Shown: positions 1 through 5,065 of the stretch, piece after piece
How positions within the stretch are numbered: position 1 is the stretch's first letter
Layout: the number at the start of each line of letters is the position of its first letter
Assembly: GCA_020050375.1 (NCBI GenBank)
Contig: JAGVKR010000756.1
Span: 1 to 5,065, forward strand
DNA length: 5,065 nt
Reading direction: 5' to 3'
Origin: Planctomycetales bacterium
GTDB taxonomy: Bacteria > Planctomycetota > Planctomycetia > Planctomycetales > Planctomycetaceae
Notes under the pieces: generated by a model
What the model was told of the DNA's origin: nothing
Databases searched by the model: none
What the model saw: only the letters and a program-made list of their open reading frames with translations
Program-made: the position numbers and the translations under genes

Positions 1-1
1 C

Positions 2-745
2 GATCAGCAGGACCTGATTCGCGAAATCTTCCTGGGCCTGTACAACCGCGACTGGCACGAGCGCATTCTGAAGCAGCTCAAAGACGATGCCGATGGTTAC
101 GGAAAATCGCAGACGATAGCCATCTTCGGGACTCCCGGGACCAATCAGTTCGAGTTCGTGATGACCGGCCGGCATCTGACGATCCGCTGCGACGGCGACA
201 GCGCCGAGCACGTGGCGTTCGGCGGCCCGATTTTCTACGGTCACGCCGCCTCGGGGTTCAACGAAGACGTCGGGCATCCGGGCAACGTCTACTGGCACCA
301 GGCGCAAAAGGCCAATAAGCTGTTTCAGATGCTCGACGGCAAGCAACGGCCCCTGGCCCTGGTCGAAACCTCGCCCGCGGAGAGCAAAGTCGCGTTCAAG
401 GGAAAGACCGGAAAGATCGACGGGGTTCCGATCGGCGAACTTTCGGCCGACCAGAAGGCGCATGCCAAAGAAGTGCTGCTGACCTTGCTCGAGCCGTATC
501 GCCAGAGCGATCGAACCGAAGCCGCCCTGCTGCTCGACAAGCAGGGCGGTCTCGACGCCTGCCGGCTCGCCTTCTACCGCAAGGGAAGCGATGGCAAATC
601 GGTCGACCTTGGTGACGACGGCGAGTGGGACGTTTGGCGACTGGAAGGTCCCGCGTTCGTCTGGCATTACCGCGGTTTTCCGCACGTCCACGTTTGGGTC
701 AACGTGGCCGACGATCCGTCCGTCAGTCTGAACGCGAAGGGCTAG
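2..745 (+). CDS. DUF3500 domain protein, C-terminal part (5' end outside window)
   Basis: The reading frame is open from the window edge and ends at TAG 743-745, giving 247 visible residues. The true start lies upstream; the internal GTG at 158 and ATG at 161 fall inside the conserved domain and are not starts. What is visible resembles DUF3500: an NRDWHERI segment near residues 15-22, an IFGTPG strand at 41-46 followed by TGRHLTI, a GELSADQKA helix start near 145-153, and a C-terminal WRLEGPAFVWHY...HVHVWV block at 212-232 that matches the family's usual 'GP.F...Y....H.H..W' ending. Family function is unknown. Full members are longer, often with an export signal, which cannot be checked here. 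His and Trp residues in the last block are suggestive of a binding site, but that is inference. A stem-loop 19 bases after the stop may end its transcript, separating it from the next gene. Confidence 0.8.
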   Translation, partial: DQQDLIREIFLGLYNRDWHERILKQLKDDADGYGKSQTIAIFGTPGTNQFEFVMTGRHLTIRCDGDSAEHVAFGGPIFYGHAASGFNEDVGHPGNVYWHQAQKANKLFQMLDGKQRPLALVETSPAESKVAFKGKTGKIDGVPIGELSADQKAHAKEVLLTLLEPYRQSDRTEAALLLDKQGGLDACRLAFYRKGSDGKSVDLGDDGEWDVWRLEGPAFVWHYRGFPHVHVWVNVADDPSVSLNAKG

Positions 746-764
746 GCGAGCCTTTGGTCGATGG

Positions 765-780
765 CCTCCGGGGGCGGAGG
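765..780 (+). terminator. Possible weak intrinsic terminator after the DUF3500 gene
   Basis: A perfect 6-bp inverted repeat, CCTCCG / CGGAGG, encloses a four-G loop, beginning 19 bases after the stop codon at 745. It is followed at once by TTTCG, so the T tract is only three long. Two G-U pairs could extend the stem outward. Position and orientation suit a terminator for the upstream gene, but the short T run makes it weak; it may equally be a chance GC-rich hairpin. Confidence 0.35.
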
Positions 781-899
781 TTTCGAGCGCAAATGGTATC
801 GGCCGCTTTCGGAGTTTATCTTTTTTTTGGCGCCGAACTGTTTTCCGACTCGGGCGACGATGGCTGGAAACGTCGCTCGGCTTGTTTTCGAACGAAATG

Positions 900-905
900 A
901 GGAGG
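900..905 (+). promoter_or_regulatory. Strong Shine-Dalgarno-like AGGAGG without a well-placed standard start
   Basis: AGGAGG is preceded by TG, so the anti-SD match is nearly complete. The next ATG in the frame of the TIM-barrel gene is at 929, 23 bases away, too far for normal use; CTG at 911 is in that frame at 5 bases. The motif also lies inside a five-codon ORF, ATG 897 to TGA 914 (MRRLI). It could serve a rare CTG start adding 23 residues, be part of a leader peptide, or be chance. Confidence 0.3.
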
Positions 906-965
906 CTGATCTGAACACCGAATTACGCATGCCGCAGGCACACGTGGCTCGTGCGGCGGAAAGAC

Positions 966-970
966 AGGGA
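966..970 (+). promoter_or_regulatory. Ribosome binding site AGGGA for the TIM-barrel gene
   Basis: AGGGA lies 9 bases before ATG 980. Together with the fact that recognisable family sequence starts at once after this ATG (MPRISINEMTTYHWSF), it favours 980 over the in-frame upstream candidates ATG 761, ATG 860, ATG 929 and GTG 944. Confidence 0.5.
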
Positions 971-979
971 CGGTCCAGC

Positions 980-1885
980 ATGCCCAGAATCTCCATCAAC
1001 GAAATGACGACGTATCATTGGTCGTTTGATGAAGATGTCACTCACTACGAAACAATCGGCGTCGGCGGGGTCGGAGTCTGGCGGAGAAAACTGACCGAAT
1101 TCGGCGACGAGCGGGGCATCGAGATGCTTCGCGACAGCCGCCTGATGGTTTCCAGCCTGGCCTGTGCCGGCGGCTTCACCGGTTCCGACGGGCAGACCTT
1201 TCGCGAAGCGGTGGACGACGCGCTCGATGCCGTGCATCTGGCGGCAGAGATGAAAGCCGCGTGCCTGATTGTCGTCACCGGGGCGCGGGCGGGACACACG
1301 GCCAATCACGCCCGACGGCTCGCTTCCGAAGCCCTCAAGGAACTGGGGGATGCTGGTGCGGCGCTGGGGGTGCAAATCGCCGTGCAGCCAATGCACCGTC
1401 AGCCCTTCGGTCGTTGGACGTTTCTGACATCGCTCGCCGAGACGCTGGATCTATTGGGCCGTTGCCGCCATCCACAAGTCGGCCTTGTTTTCGACGTGGT
1501 CCAATTCTGGAATGAGGCCTCGACCGATCGGAAGCTGTCGGAAATCGTCCCGCTGATCAAGATGGTCGGCCTGTCCGACATCCGCACGACGGGCCGCGAT
1601 CGTGCCGAGAACGCGCCGAGCGGCGAAAGCGTGCCGCTTTCCGAAATGGTTCGACGCCTGGAAGAAGCCGGGTATCGGGGCTGGTACGATCTGCAGATTC
1701 TCTGCGAGAAGAGTTGGATGTCCGACTACGCGCGGCTGCTCGCCGATTGCTGCCGCACCCTGGAAGCTGCTTGTCCGCAGTTGTTTGCCGATGGCGACGA
1801 AACTCCGCCGGCGTTTGCCGCGCCGCACTCCGGCGAAGGAGCCGGCGCTCTGCGTTTCGCCGATGAGCCGGCGCCTCCATACTAA
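980..1885 (+). CDS. Sugar phosphate isomerase/epimerase-like TIM barrel, probably lacking the metal site
   Basis: The 301-residue product resembles the xylose isomerase-like TIM barrel (AP endonuclease family 2) superfamily, whose members isomerise or epimerise sugars with a divalent metal held by Glu, Asp, His and Glu. Recognisable blocks are ISINEMTTYHWSFDEDV (4-20), a GVGVWRRKL strand (30-38), AGGFTGSDG (63-71), VTGARAGHTANHARRL (99-114), QIAVQPMH (132-139), VGLVFDVVQ (167-175), MVGLSD (195-200) and GYRGWYDLQI (231-240). By analogy with tagatose 3-epimerase-like enzymes the usual residues would be E, D, H, H and E. Here I read Q136, D172, Q175, G197 and Q239, so only the Asp remains. The fold call is confident; loss of activity is an inference. 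The tail from about residue 270 is Pro/Ala-rich and lies beyond the barrel. The in-frame extension upstream to 761 does not resemble family sequence. The HTH-EIIA gene begins 42 bases downstream, consistent with co-transcription. Confidence 0.85.
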   Translation: MPRISINEMTTYHWSFDEDVTHYETIGVGGVGVWRRKLTEFGDERGIEMLRDSRLMVSSLACAGGFTGSDGQTFREAVDDALDAVHLAAEMKAACLIVVTGARAGHTANHARRLASEALKELGDAGAALGVQIAVQPMHRQPFGRWTFLTSLAETLDLLGRCRHPQVGLVFDVVQFWNEASTDRKLSEIVPLIKMVGLSDIRTTGRDRAENAPSGESVPLSEMVRRLEEAGYRGWYDLQILCEKSWMSDYARLLADCCRTLEAACPQLFADGDETPPAFAAPHSGEGAGALRFADEPAPPY

Positions 1886-1927
1886 ACTAAAGGGCGATTC
1901 TTCGCGCAGCGTTCGAGACCGCCAGTC

Positions 1928-2635
1928 ATGCCGCAGCAATTTTTGTCCCTCGACGAATTGGCGGTCCAGCTTGGTCGAGACCGGCGTGAGCTCGAGAAGC
2001 TCGTGCAACGCGGGCGGATTCCCGGGCGCCGCGTCGAGGGGACGTGGCGGTTTCATTCGGCCGAGATCCGCCACTGGCTCGAACAGGAAATCCGTGGTTA
2101 CAGCAGCGACGAGCTGGCCGTGGTCGAAGAGTCGCATCGTTCCTCCGAAGCCGCCGCCGACGCTCCTCTCGCGGGGCTTCTTTCGCCCGAAACCGTTCAG
2201 GTTCCGCTCGAAGCCCGGACGCGGCGATCGGCGCTCGAAGCACTGGTCGAGGTCGCCGGCCGGACCTGGCAGGTCTGGGAACCAGCGCTATTGCTCGAAG
2301 CCATTCTCGAGCGCGAGTCGGTATTGTCGACCGGCTTCGAGAGCGGGGTCGCGATTCCGCATCCGCGAAATCCGCTGCCACAGGCACTGGGGACATCGCT
2401 CATCGCGTACGGGCGAGCCTTTTCGGGCCTCCCGTTCGGCGCGCCCAAGCGAGCCCTCACCGATATTTATTTTCTGGTGTTGTGTCGCGATTCACGAACG
2501 CATTTGTCGACGTTGGCGCGTCTCGGGCGACTCCTGCAACTCCCCGGTTTTCTGGACGACTTGCGAAATGCCCCGGACAGCCCGGCCAGCTATGCGACAA
2601 TCGCGGCCGCCGATCGAAAGCTGGACGGTGCATGA
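1928..2635 (+). CDS. Excisionase-type HTH fused to PTS EIIA (PtsN-like) domain
   Basis: The 235-residue protein has two domains. Residues 5-54 (FLSLDELAVQLGRDRRELE, then RGRIPGRRVEGTWRF and a closing IRHWLEQ helix) form a MerR/excisionase-like winged HTH of the kind that binds DNA. After a linker at about 55-80, residues 82-230 match a type 2 EIIA domain related to EIIA-Ntr: ALLLEAILERESVLSTGFESG, then VAIPHPR with H145 as the expected phosphoryl-accepting His, and a THLSTLARLGRLL helix containing the conserved second His, H192. EIIA domains receive phosphate from HPr-type proteins; in regulatory versions the phospho-state controls partners rather than sugar uptake. A role as a phosphorylation-responsive DNA-binding regulator is inference. 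No HPr, EI, EIIB or EIIC gene is visible here. ATG 1928 is the only usable start between the preceding in-frame stop at 1885 and the HTH; it has no clear Shine-Dalgarno, so SD-independent initiation or coupling is likely. Confidence 0.85.
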   Translation: MPQQFLSLDELAVQLGRDRRELEKLVQRGRIPGRRVEGTWRFHSAEIRHWLEQEIRGYSSDELAVVEESHRSSEAAADAPLAGLLSPETVQVPLEARTRRSALEALVEVAGRTWQVWEPALLLEAILERESVLSTGFESGVAIPHPRNPLPQALGTSLIAYGRAFSGLPFGAPKRALTDIYFLVLCRDSRTHLSTLARLGRLLQLPGFLDDLRNAPDSPASYATIAAADRKLDGA

Positions 2636-2714
2636 GGCGATCGGCCGACAGCCCGTGCTGGGTGACACATTGAATCGGAGGCGCTCGCCGCGCCGCTGGA
2701 ATCAAACCTGACCT

Positions 2715-2718
2715 GGAG
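2715..2718 (+). promoter_or_regulatory. Ribosome binding site GGAG setting a TTG start
   Basis: GGAG sits 9 bases before TTG 2728. No ATG or GTG occurs in this frame between the preceding in-frame stop (2671-2673) and 2728, so this motif supports the TTG start of the alpha/beta hydrolase gene. Later GTG codons at 2743 and 2779 lack a comparable motif. Confidence 0.5.
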
Positions 2719-2727
2719 ACGCTGCCG

Positions 2728-3645
2728 TTGAACAGCGAGAGTGTGAAAGCCGAAGATGCGAACGCTCCCTTGGGAGTTGTGCCTGCCGAGCCGTGCCCTC
2801 CACCTTTGGCCTGGCAGGAAGTCCTCGGCGAATTTCATGCGCAGGCCGGTGTTTGGTATCTCGAGCGACCGAAATATCGACTGACCGGCCGGATGCTGGG
2901 GACCGGACGCCCTTTGTATCTGCTGAACGGTTTCGGCGGGACGCATGAGATCTATGCGCTGCTCGTCTGGCTGCTGCGCGATCAGTTCCGCTGCGTGTTG
3001 TGGGACTATCCGGGGACGGCCGCCGGGACGCGGCTGGAGCACTCCGTCACGATCGACGATCTGGCGGACGACGTGGCGGCCGTCGCCGAGACGTGCGGCG
3101 ACCGGTCGCTGGACCTGTTTGCCCCGTCGTTTGGGTCGCTGGCAGCGCTCGATTCGATGCTCCGGCATCCACAGCTCGTGCGGCGCGCCGTGTTGCAGGG
3201 AGGCTTCGCTCATCGCCGGATGTCGCGCTTCGAAAGCTGGCTGATCCGCTCGTGCCGGTTTTTTCCGGGATCGCTGAAGCGGTTTCCCGGCAGCGGGGCC
3301 GTTCGCGAGCACAACCATCGACGCTGGTTCCCCCCTTTCGACGCGACGCGATGGCAGTTCCTCGAAGACAATGCCGGCCGTGTCCCGGTCCCGGCGCTGG
3401 CGTGGCAGGCCGCGCTGATCCGCGAAACCGATCTTCGCCCGCGACTGGCCGAAATCAGGCAGCCGGTGCTGCTGGTCGAGACCGAGGGAGAGGGGACGGC
3501 AACCCGCGCCTGTCAGCAGGAACTGGCCACGGCGTTGCCGAGCGCCACGACCGAGACCGTTCTGGGGACCGGACAGTATCCCTATCTCACGCACCCGCAT
3601 CGACTGGCGAAAACTCTGCGGCAGTTTCTTGATTCGGAGACATGA
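2728..3645 (+). CDS. Alpha/beta hydrolase-fold protein with altered catalytic His
   Basis: The 305-residue product has the alpha/beta hydrolase layout. After a Pro-rich, probably flexible N-terminus (1-27), a strand LYLLNGFGG (63-71) gives the oxyanion-loop region. CVLWDYPGTAAG (89-100) matches the usual 'DxPGxGxS' strand and turn. LDLFAPSFGS (128-137) is the nucleophile elbow with S134 in the A-P-S-F-G form. A helical cap covers about 165-235, and QPVLLVETEGEG (245-256) is the strand before the catalytic acid. In the position of the usual 'GxGHxPxLxHP' motif it has GTGQYPYLTHP (280-290), so the catalytic His is Q283. The acid is also not a standard Asp; E253 or E255 are candidates. Substrate is unknown. 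It may be a non-hydrolytic binding protein or an enzyme using another base such as H289 or H291. It begins 92 bases after the HTH-EIIA gene in the same direction; no terminator is evident between them. Confidence 0.8.
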   Translation: MNSESVKAEDANAPLGVVPAEPCPPPLAWQEVLGEFHAQAGVWYLERPKYRLTGRMLGTGRPLYLLNGFGGTHEIYALLVWLLRDQFRCVLWDYPGTAAGTRLEHSVTIDDLADDVAAVAETCGDRSLDLFAPSFGSLAALDSMLRHPQLVRRAVLQGGFAHRRMSRFESWLIRSCRFFPGSLKRFPGSGAVREHNHRRWFPPFDATRWQFLEDNAGRVPVPALAWQAALIRETDLRPRLAEIRQPVLLVETEGEGTATRACQQELATALPSATTETVLGTGQYPYLTHPHRLAKTLRQFLDSET

Positions 3646-3667
3646 GGAAATTCACGGTCGATTCCGC

Positions 3668-3673
3668 TAGAAT
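3668..3673 (+). promoter_or_regulatory. Possible -10 element TAGAAT
   Basis: TAGAAT, one mismatch from the sigma-70 consensus TATAAT, lies in the 100-base gap between the hydrolase and deacetylase genes, 72 bases before ATG 3746. No good -35 box is found 16-18 bases upstream; TTCACG at 3651 is only 11 bases away. It could start a separate transcript for the deacetylase-phosphatase pair. Support is weak. Confidence 0.25.
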
Positions 3674-3745
3674 GCATGGTGTGACGATCGCGGTGGTTCC
3701 TTTCAAGAGTTTGCGGTCGGCGACGAATTCCTGTCTGAGAGAGCG

Positions 3746-4477
3746 ATGCCAGCCGAACTCCCTGAACCTCTGGATGTGATCGCCGTCGGGGCGCACCCCG
3801 ACGACGTCGAGATTGCCTGTGGCGGGACGCTCGCGCAACTGGTCCGGCAAGGGTATCGGGTGGGAATCATCGATCTGACGGACGGCGAGCCGACTCCCGC
3901 CAGCCCCGGTCCCGAAGTCCGTTTGCAGGAAGCGGCCGAAGCGGCGCGAATTCTGGGGGTTCATGTCCGGCACACGCTGGAGCTCACGAATCGGCGGTTA
4001 TTCGACTCGCACGAAGCCCGACTGGCGCTGGCAAAAGTCTTTCGCCGGTATCGTCCGTCGGTTGTGCTGGGTCTCGCGGCCAAGACCCCTCTGGCTTCCC
4101 CCGATCACTATCAGGCGGTGCAAATCACTGATGCGGCCGTGTTTTACGCCCGGCTCTCCAAATGGGACGAGCAGTTCGATGGGCTGGCCGTCCATACCAT
4201 TCCACGGCAGGTGTGGTATCCGCTGGGGTTCTCGAGCTTGCAGCTTCCGCCGGCCGGCGGGCATTTTATCGTGGATATTGGCGAGACACTGGCGATAAAA
4301 TTGCAGGCGATTCGCGCCTACCAGACACAGTTCCCGCCGACGAAAGATCGCCTGTTTCGAACGCTGGAAGGGCAGAATCGGTTCTACGGGGGGAGCGCCG
4401 GATTCGAGGCGGGCGAGCTGTTTTTCTCTTCGGGCACGTTGGGTACGAAAGACCTCGTGAAGCTGGTCTGTCCGTGA
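3746..4477 (+). CDS. PIG-L/LmbE family zinc-dependent deacetylase, BshB1-like
   Basis: The 243-residue product is a PIG-L (LmbE-like) deacetylase, a family of zinc enzymes that remove acetyl groups from N-acetylglucosamine-type sugars. The hallmark [17 protein letters not shown] spans 14-30: by analogy with MshB, H17 and D20 bind zinc and D19 is the catalytic base. ASPDH (117-121) supplies the third ligand, H121. DLTDGEPTP (43-51), [10 protein letters not shown] (78-87) and [10 protein letters not shown] (189-198) resemble the BshB1 branch, which deacetylates GlcNAc-malate in bacillithiol synthesis. However, no bshA or bshC lies nearby and the real substrate is unknown, so I give no symbol. 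Length is normal for the family and the active site looks intact. ATG 3746 is preceded by purine-rich GAGAGAG; no other start lies between it and the in-frame stop at 3668. The protein is probably cytoplasmic, as no signal peptide is seen. A phosphatase gene starts 9 bases after its stop. Confidence 0.85.
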   Translation: MPAELPEPLDVIAVGAHPDDVEIACGGTLAQLVRQGYRVGIIDLTDGEPTPASPGPEVRLQEAAEAARILGVHVRHTLELTNRRLFDSHEARLALAKVFRRYRPSVVLGLAAKTPLASPDHYQAVQITDAAVFYARLSKWDEQFDGLAVHTIPRQVWYPLGFSSLQLPPAGGHFIVDIGETLAIKLQAIRAYQTQFPPTKDRLFRTLEGQNRFYGGSAGFEAGELFFSSGTLGTKDLVKLVCP

Positions 4478-4480
4478 GGA
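4476..4480 (+). promoter_or_regulatory. Ribosome binding site GAGGA overlapping the deacetylase stop
   Basis: GAGGA overlaps the TGA stop of the deacetylase gene and is 6 bases before GTG 4487, good spacing for initiation. It favours GTG 4487 as the phosphatase start and suggests translational coupling. A competing site, AAAGGAAAG (4512-4520), precedes GTG 4529. Confidence 0.5.
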
Positions 4481-4486
4481 CTCGAC

Positions 4487-5065
4487 GTGGTTTCGAACGA
4501 GATCGTGGTTGAAAGGAAAGTCGGAACTGTGGCTCTCGTAGTTCGCTGGGGCGCCGTCAGCATCACCGGGAATTTCCGCGAGAACAACGAAGACCGTTGT
4601 CTGGCCGATTCCACGGGGCGTTTTTTCCTCGTCGCCGACGGGATGGGGGGGCAATGCGCGGGTGAGAAGGCCAGCGCGATGGCGATCGAACTGATTCCGC
4701 GGCGGCTCGAGCAGCTTGTCGACTTTTCGAAAGACAACGGAGCCAGCGTCATTCGTGGAATCGACGAAGCGGTCGGATACGCCAATGGCGAAATCATGGC
4801 CATGAGCGAGCTCGACCCCGAATACCACAACATGGGAACGACGATCGCGATGCTGGTGAGAGCGGGGGATCGTTTTTACGTGGCCGGCATCGGCGACAGC
4901 CGCGTCTATCTGCTCCGTAACGGGCAATTGCAGAAGATGACACAGGACCACTCCCTGACGCAGGCGCTGCTCGACGCCGGCACGATCACCGCCGAAGAGG
5001 CCTCCCGTCACCGCTACCGAAACGTTTTGTACCGGTATCTCGGGACGAAAGAGGGAGGGAGCGGC
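4487..5065 (+). CDS. PP2C-family Ser/Thr protein phosphatase, N-terminal part (3' end outside window)
   Basis: The frame runs open to the window edge, giving 193 residues of a bacterial PP2C (PPM, Stp1/PrpC-like) phosphatase. These Mn/Mg-dependent enzymes reverse phosphorylation by Hanks-type Ser/Thr kinases, which are numerous in planctomycetes. From GTG 4487 the motifs are: GNFRENNED (28-36) with R31 for phosphate and E35/D36 at the metal site; LVADGMGG (48-55) with metal ligand D51; NMGTT (115-119); VAGIGDSRVYLLRNG (132-146); and MTQDHSL (151-157). All motifs expected this far are intact. The late metal-binding DG motif lies beyond the window. The start is uncertain: GTG 4487 has the better-spaced ribosome binding site, while GTG 4529 gives an N-terminus nearer the usual distance (13 residues) before the first motif. 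No membrane segment is seen. The 9-base gap to the deacetylase suggests one transcript, though no functional tie is evident. Confidence 0.88.
   Translation, partial: MVSNEIVVERKVGTVALVVRWGAVSITGNFRENNEDRCLADSTGRFFLVADGMGGQCAGEKASAMAIELIPRRLEQLVDFSKDNGASVIRGIDEAVGYANGEIMAMSELDPEYHNMGTTIAMLVRAGDRFYVAGIGDSRVYLLRNGQLQKMTQDHSLTQALLDAGTITAEEASRHRYRNVLYRYLGTKEGGSG

Noticed and set aside
761..979. Upstream extension of the TIM-barrel gene to ATG 761
   Set aside because: The extra 73 residues do not resemble family sequence, include residues encoded by the T8 run and the stem-loop, and the family match begins exactly at ATG 980, which has an AGGGA site.
2632..2673. 13-codon ORF starting at an ATGA overlap with the HTH-EIIA stop
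   Set aside because: It is very short, has no family resemblance and no ribosome binding site of its own; chance is the simplest explanation.
2679..2694. GGCGC/GCGCC inverted repeat between the HTH-EIIA and hydrolase genes
   Set aside because: The 5-bp stem has no following T tract, so it is not supported as a terminator, and short GC palindromes are expected in this composition.
1602..2711. Forward open frame of 369 codons overlapping the TIM-barrel and HTH-EIIA genes
   Set aside because: Its product is Arg/Ser/Pro-rich, typical of an out-of-frame reading, and it covers two genes with firm homology in another frame.
2590..3600. Reverse-strand open frame of 336 codons
   Set aside because: It is antisense to the alpha/beta hydrolase gene, whose forward frame has clear family motifs; the reverse translation is Arg/Gln/Pro-rich without a domain.
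3998..5011. Reverse-strand open frame of 337 codons
   Set aside because: It lies antisense to the deacetylase and phosphatase genes, crosses their junction, and its translation shows no recognisable domain. Long antisense frames are common opposite high-GC coding DNA.
1..5065. CRISPR arrays, tRNA or rRNA genes, insertion sequences, long direct repeats
   Set aside because: Reading the window showed no regularly spaced repeats, cloverleaf-like tRNA sequence, transposase motifs or terminal inverted repeats.

Overview
The window is a GC-rich stretch of bacterial chromosome with all six recognisable genes on the + strand. Planctomycetota is the likely source. I infer this from the character of the proteins: a DUF3500 protein, a sugar phosphate isomerase-like TIM barrel of a type I associate with that phylum, an excisionase-type HTH fused to a PTS EIIA domain, and a PIG-L deacetylase. 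Weak or absent Shine-Dalgarno sites before several genes and GTG/TTG starts fit this. No rRNA or 16S marker is present, so the assignment is not proven.

Layout. (1) Positions 2-745 hold the 3' part of a DUF3500 gene, followed by a GC-rich stem-loop that may be a terminator. (2) Positions 746-979 are a 234-base leader region with a run of eight T and an isolated strong Shine-Dalgarno-like AGGAGG. (3) Positions 980-3645 hold three co-directional genes spaced 42 and 92 bases apart: the TIM-barrel protein, the HTH-EIIA fusion, and an alpha/beta hydrolase-fold protein. (4) A 100-base gap with a possible -10 element precedes the PIG-L deacetylase gene (3746-4477). (5) Nine bases later a PP2C-type Ser/Thr phosphatase gene starts and runs off the window.

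The most notable observation is in the middle cluster. The TIM-barrel protein appears to lack four of the five polar residues expected in the metal site of its superfamily. The alpha/beta hydrolase keeps its nucleophile Ser but has Gln where the catalytic His is expected. Between them lies a protein joining a DNA-binding domain to an EIIA domain that keeps its phosphorylatable His. One hypothesis is that this is a regulatory or sensing cassette made from former metabolic enzymes. Ordinary neighbours whose sites diverged independently, or subfamily-wide variants that are still active, are equally open. Nothing here proves a new system.

Most long reverse-strand frames (for example 2590-3600 and 3998-5011) are shadows of high-GC codon usage.
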